Assembly: GCA_946612455.1 (NCBI GenBank)
Contig: CAMOER010000014.1
Coordinates: 1 to 63,124, forward strand
Length of the DNA: 63,124 nucleotides
Origin: UBA3305 sp002373555
GTDB taxonomy: Bacteria > Bacillota > Clostridia > Lachnospirales > Lachnospiraceae
Direction of reading: 5' to 3'
In this document: piece by piece, positions 60,657 through 63,124 of the stretch
Layout: the number at the start of each line of letters is the position of its first letter
Position numbering within the stretch: position 1 is the stretch's first letter
Made by a program: the position numbers and the translations under genes
The notes under the pieces: model-generated
What the model saw: only the letters and a program-made list of their open reading frames with translations
The model's database searches: none
What the model was told of the DNA's origin: nothing

Positions 60657-61982
60657 TTGTCTGAATTTTTCCACAGCGTTACACTTGACAGAGACAAGTG
60701 CCTCGGCTGCACGAACTGCATAAAGAGATGTCCCACCAGTGCCATCCGCGTGCAGGAAGGGAAAGCCAAGATCCTCGCGGAGCGATGCGTGGACTGCGGA
60801 GAATGCATCCGGGTCTGCCCGCATCATGCGAAGAAAGCGGTCTGCGAGACGCTCGATGTGCTGCAGCGGTTCGAATATACCGTTGCGCTTCCGGCGCCTT
60901 CCCTTTACGCGCAGTTCAATAACCTGGAAGGCCCCGGGACCGTGGTCGAGGGGCTCCGGCTTCTGGGCTTTGACGACGTGTTCGAAGTCGCCCGGGCTGC
61001 CGAGCTCATTTCCGACGCGACCAGGAAGCTGATCAACTCCGGGAATGCGCCCATGCCCATGATCAGCTGCGCGTGTCCCACGATCTCCCGGCTGATCCGG
61101 ATCCGTTTCCCGGATCTGATCGAAAATATGTCTCCGCTGCTGACGCCGGCGGAACTCGCCGGGAAAATGGCCAGGGAAAAAGCAATGGAAGAGACCGGGC
61201 TGCCGGCGGAAAAGATCGGCATCATCTTCATCACGCCCTGTCCGGCGAAAGCTGCCAGCATCAATATGCCGCTCGGTCTGGACAAGAGCAATATCGATGC
61301 CGCCGTTCCCATCAAGGATGTCTATCCGAAGCTGGTCGGTCTCATGCACCAGGCCGAGGATACCTGTGATGTTTCCGACAGCGGACGCGCGGGTGTCCGA
61401 TGGGGTTCTTCCGGCGGGGAAGCCCACGCGCTTCTGTCCGATTTCTATCTGGCCGCAGACGGCATTGAGAACTGCATCAAGGTGCTGAACGATCTGGAAG
61501 ATGAAAAACTGAATTTTATACGGTTTGTGGAGCTGAACGCATGCCCCGGCGGCTGCGTGGGCGGTGTGCTGCAGGTCGAGAATCCGTTTGTCGCGAAGAC
61601 GAAGCTGAAATCCCTGATCCGGTATATGCCGCCGTTCAAGAACGTCCTGAAGACCCCCGAGGTTCCGGAGGATTACCGCTGGCAGCATAAGCTGAAATAT
61701 CTTCCTGTCATGGAGCTCGATGCCGATATGGAGAAGGCCTTCCAGAAAATGGATGAGATCGAACGGCTCATGAAGAAATTCCCGGGACTGGACTGCGGTT
61801 CCTGCGGATCGCCTTCCTGCCGGTCGCTTGCGGAAGACATTGTCCGGGGATATTCCACAGAGGAAGCGTGCGTCTTCGTTCTCCGGGACGAGGTGCATCA
61901 GATCGCGGATTCGCTCTCCAAGATCTCCGGCATTCAGGTCGGCAGCAGGAACAAAACGGACGCGGAAAACCACGACGACTGA
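60657..61982 (+). CDS. [FeFe]-hydrogenase-like sensory Fe-S protein
   Basis: A 441-residue protein with two N-terminal [4Fe-4S] motifs (CLGCTNCIKRCP, CVDCGECIRVCP), then a hydrogenase large-subunit C-terminal-like domain, then a C-terminal Fe-S motif (CGSCGSPSCRSLAEDIVRG). H-cluster motifs are altered: SCACPT for TSCCP, TPCPAKAA for MPC..K, and ELNACPGGCVGG for E.M.C..GC..GGG.P. Cysteines remain, so it may bind a cluster but may not be a normal catalyst. It resembles the putative sensory groups of [FeFe] hydrogenases. The TTG at 60657 is the start, with GAGGTG upstream. Confidence 0.85.
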   Translation: MSEFFHSVTLDRDKCLGCTNCIKRCPTSAIRVQEGKAKILAERCVDCGECIRVCPHHAKKAVCETLDVLQRFEYTVALPAPSLYAQFNNLEGPGTVVEGLRLLGFDDVFEVARAAELISDATRKLINSGNAPMPMISCACPTISRLIRIRFPDLIENMSPLLTPAELAGKMAREKAMEETGLPAEKIGIIFITPCPAKAASINMPLGLDKSNIDAAVPIKDVYPKLVGLMHQAEDTCDVSDSGRAGVRWGSSGGEAHALLSDFYLAADGIENCIKVLNDLEDEKLNFIRFVELNACPGGCVGGVLQVENPFVAKTKLKSLIRYMPPFKNVLKTPEVPEDYRWQHKLKYLPVMELDADMEKAFQKMDEIERLMKKFPGLDCGSCGSPSCRSLAEDIVRGYSTEEACVFVLRDEVHQIADSLSKISGIQVGSRNKTDAENHDD

Positions 61983-62005
61983 CCGGTATGCAGAAGAGGA
62001 AACAG

Positions 62006-62341
62006 ATGATGAATGTAAAAGATATTGCCGAAAAATGCGGTTTCAGGATCGCTGCCGGAGAGGATGCGCTTTCGCGTTCCGTCGAAGGCATTTACTGCTG
62101 CGATCTCCTAAGCTTTGCCATGGGACGCGCGCCCGAGAATTTTGCATGGATCACCGTCATGGGGAACATGAATTCCGTTGCCGTCGCATCCCTGGCGGAT
62201 GTGGCCTGCATCGTGCTCTGCGACAGGGTGCAGCCGGATGAAGATATGCTGAAGAAGGCGGAGCAGCAGGATATCGCGATCCTGCTCTCCGATCAGCCCG
62301 CATTCGACACAGGACTGAAGATGTACGAAGCCATTCACTGA
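62006..62341 (+). CDS. DRTGG-domain protein (second)
   Basis: A 111-residue relative of the protein at 59839. It opens MMNVKDIAEKCGFRIAAGED and shows SVEGIYCCDLLSFAMGRA and AWITVMGNMNSVAVASLADV, followed by an acidic C-terminal helix region. The ATG at 62006 has AAGAGG 6 bases upstream; an ATG 18 bases earlier lacks one. The gene lies 23 bp after the hydrogenase-like gene. DRTGG pairs in one operon suggest a heteromeric sensor. Confidence 0.78.
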   Translation: MMNVKDIAEKCGFRIAAGEDALSRSVEGIYCCDLLSFAMGRAPENFAWITVMGNMNSVAVASLADVACIVLCDRVQPDEDMLKKAEQQDIAILLSDQPAFDTGLKMYEAIH

Positions 62342-62361
62342 TACTGCCGGAGGATGCCCCG

Positions 62362-63060
62362 ATGACCTACGATCTTCACATACACTCATGCCTTTCGCCC
62401 TGCGGCGACAATGACATGACCGTGAACAATATCGTAAATATGGCTGCCTTAAAGGAACTGGATGTGATCGCCCTGACAGATCACAATTCGTCGAAGAACT
62501 GCCCGGCCTTTATGAAGGTTGCGGAAGAAGCCGGCATCAAGGCGATCCCCGGCATGGAGATCAATACTGCCGAGGAGATCCACGCTGTCTGCCTGTTCCC
62601 GACGCTTGATGCCGCAATGGATTTTGACGCCTATGTCTTCTCCATGCTGCCGCCGGTAAAGAACAAGCCGGAGATCTTCGGGGACCAGATCCTTGTCAAT
62701 GAGAAGGACGAGCCGGTCGGGACCATCGATACCCTGATCATCACGGCCAGCGGGATCTCCCTTTCCGAGCTGCCGGATCTGATGAAGCAGTACGGCGGGA
62801 TCTTCTTCCCTGCGCATGTGGACCGAAGCGCGAACAGCCTGCTGGCGATCATGGGCGGCGTACCGGATGACGTGGAATTCCCGTTCTATGAGCTCTACCA
62901 TGTTGGCTTGTATGATGAGATCATGGATAAGCATCCGCTGCTGAAATACAAGCCGTGGCTGCATAACTCGGATGCGCATTATCTGTGGGATATCGCGGAG
63001 CCGGACAGAGAGCTGGATCCGCGGATCGAGGAATTCTTAAGGAAATACAAAATACTGTAA
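62362..63060 (+). CDS. PHP-domain metal-dependent phosphoesterase
   Basis: A 232-residue protein with the four PHP motifs: DLHIHSCLSPCG (motif I), ALTDHNS (II), GMEINTAEEIHAVCLF (III) and the C-terminal LHNSDAHYLWDI (IV). Such proteins hydrolyse phosphoester or histidinol-phosphate-like bonds using two or three metal ions; the substrate here is unknown. It is the last gene of the sensory hydrogenase operon and ends before a strong terminator. Confidence 0.9.
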   Translation: MTYDLHIHSCLSPCGDNDMTVNNIVNMAALKELDVIALTDHNSSKNCPAFMKVAEEAGIKAIPGMEINTAEEIHAVCLFPTLDAAMDFDAYVFSMLPPVKNKPEIFGDQILVNEKDEPVGTIDTLIITASGISLSELPDLMKQYGGIFFPAHVDRSANSLLAIMGGVPDDVEFPFYELYHVGLYDEIMDKHPLLKYKPWLHNSDAHYLWDIAEPDRELDPRIEEFLRKYKIL

Positions 63061-63074
63061 TATGTGATGAGGGG

Positions 63075-63109
63075 CTGTCGCACTAAGTGATTAGTGCGAC
63101 AGTCTTTTT
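63075..63109 (+). terminator. Terminator of the sensory hydrogenase operon
   Basis: CTGTCGCACTAA and TTAGTGCGACAG form a 12-bp stem with a 4-base loop, followed by TCTTTTT. Confidence 0.9.
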
Positions 63110-63124
63110 AAACGGATGAAATCC

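Overview
The window looks like a chromosome segment of an anaerobic Clostridia member (Firmicutes), most likely Lachnospiraceae-like. The evidence is strong AGGAGG-type ribosome sites, occasional TTG starts, the Firmicutes order asp23-nusB-xseA-xseB-ispA-dxs-tlyA-nadK-recN, class III glutamine synthetase (GlnN), an electron-bifurcating type [FeFe] hydrogenase operon, DapL-type lysine synthesis and ABC/GPH uptake of beta-glucans. The genus is not determined. No rRNA, tRNA, CRISPR, prophage or insertion sequence was seen, and almost all of the window is coding.

Layout. 0-5 kb: an NSS amino-acid symporter (-) divergent from trpS (+), then uraA-upp (-) for uracil salvage. 5-13.7 kb: the housekeeping cluster asp23 to recN (-). 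13.7-16.1 kb: a MATE exporter and a secreted polysaccharide deacetylase. 16.2-25.5 kb: a cellobiose/beta-glucan locus, with cellobiose phosphorylase (-) divergent from lacI-GH3-ABC transporter (+) and two matching LacI-type operators. 25.6-29.2 kb: GH5, GPH symporter and AraC regulator (-). 29.4-36.9 kb: pyrG-carA-carB-dapL (-). 37.1-41.1 kb: an unusual four-gene group (-): a MATE-HATPase fusion, a ParB/Srx-HAD fusion, a HAD paralogue and a secreted Ig-like protein. 41.3-48.6 kb: a glutamine operon, glnN-asnB-glmS-guaA (-). 48.9-51.5 kb: thpR (-) divergent from glnA and an ANTAR antiterminator (+). 51.6-54.4 kb: a PanE-like reductase and a glycogen synthase with an SCP2-like tail. 54.5-59.5 kb: nuoE-HATPase-[2Fe-2S]-hydB-hydA (-). 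59.8-63.1 kb: a divergent operon, DRTGG-HATPase-sensory [FeFe]-hydrogenase-like-DRTGG-PHP (+).

How it works together. Cellobiose and beta-glucans are imported and split by phosphorolysis or hydrolysis. Fermentation electrons can leave through the NADH/ferredoxin hydrogenase, whose promoter region holds a Rex-like site. Nitrogen enters through two glutamine synthetases and is spent by the amidotransferases PyrG, CarA, AsnB, GlmS and GuaA.

The most striking signal not explained by gene calls is a shared leader. The pyrG and glnN promoters each run straight into the same long terminator hairpin, with near-identical sequence beginning CATAAAGGCAAAG about where transcription should start. A related CATAAAGGC/CATAAAAGC motif is repeated in a four-unit, 42-bp tandem array just upstream of carA. 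This suggests an undescribed attenuation system coordinating glutamine-consuming operons. Other items worth attention are the ParB/Srx-HAD pair, the MATE-HATPase fusion, the glycogen synthase-SCP2 fusion, a pseudoknot-like leader on the NSS gene and a promoter-terminator leader on the MATE gene.
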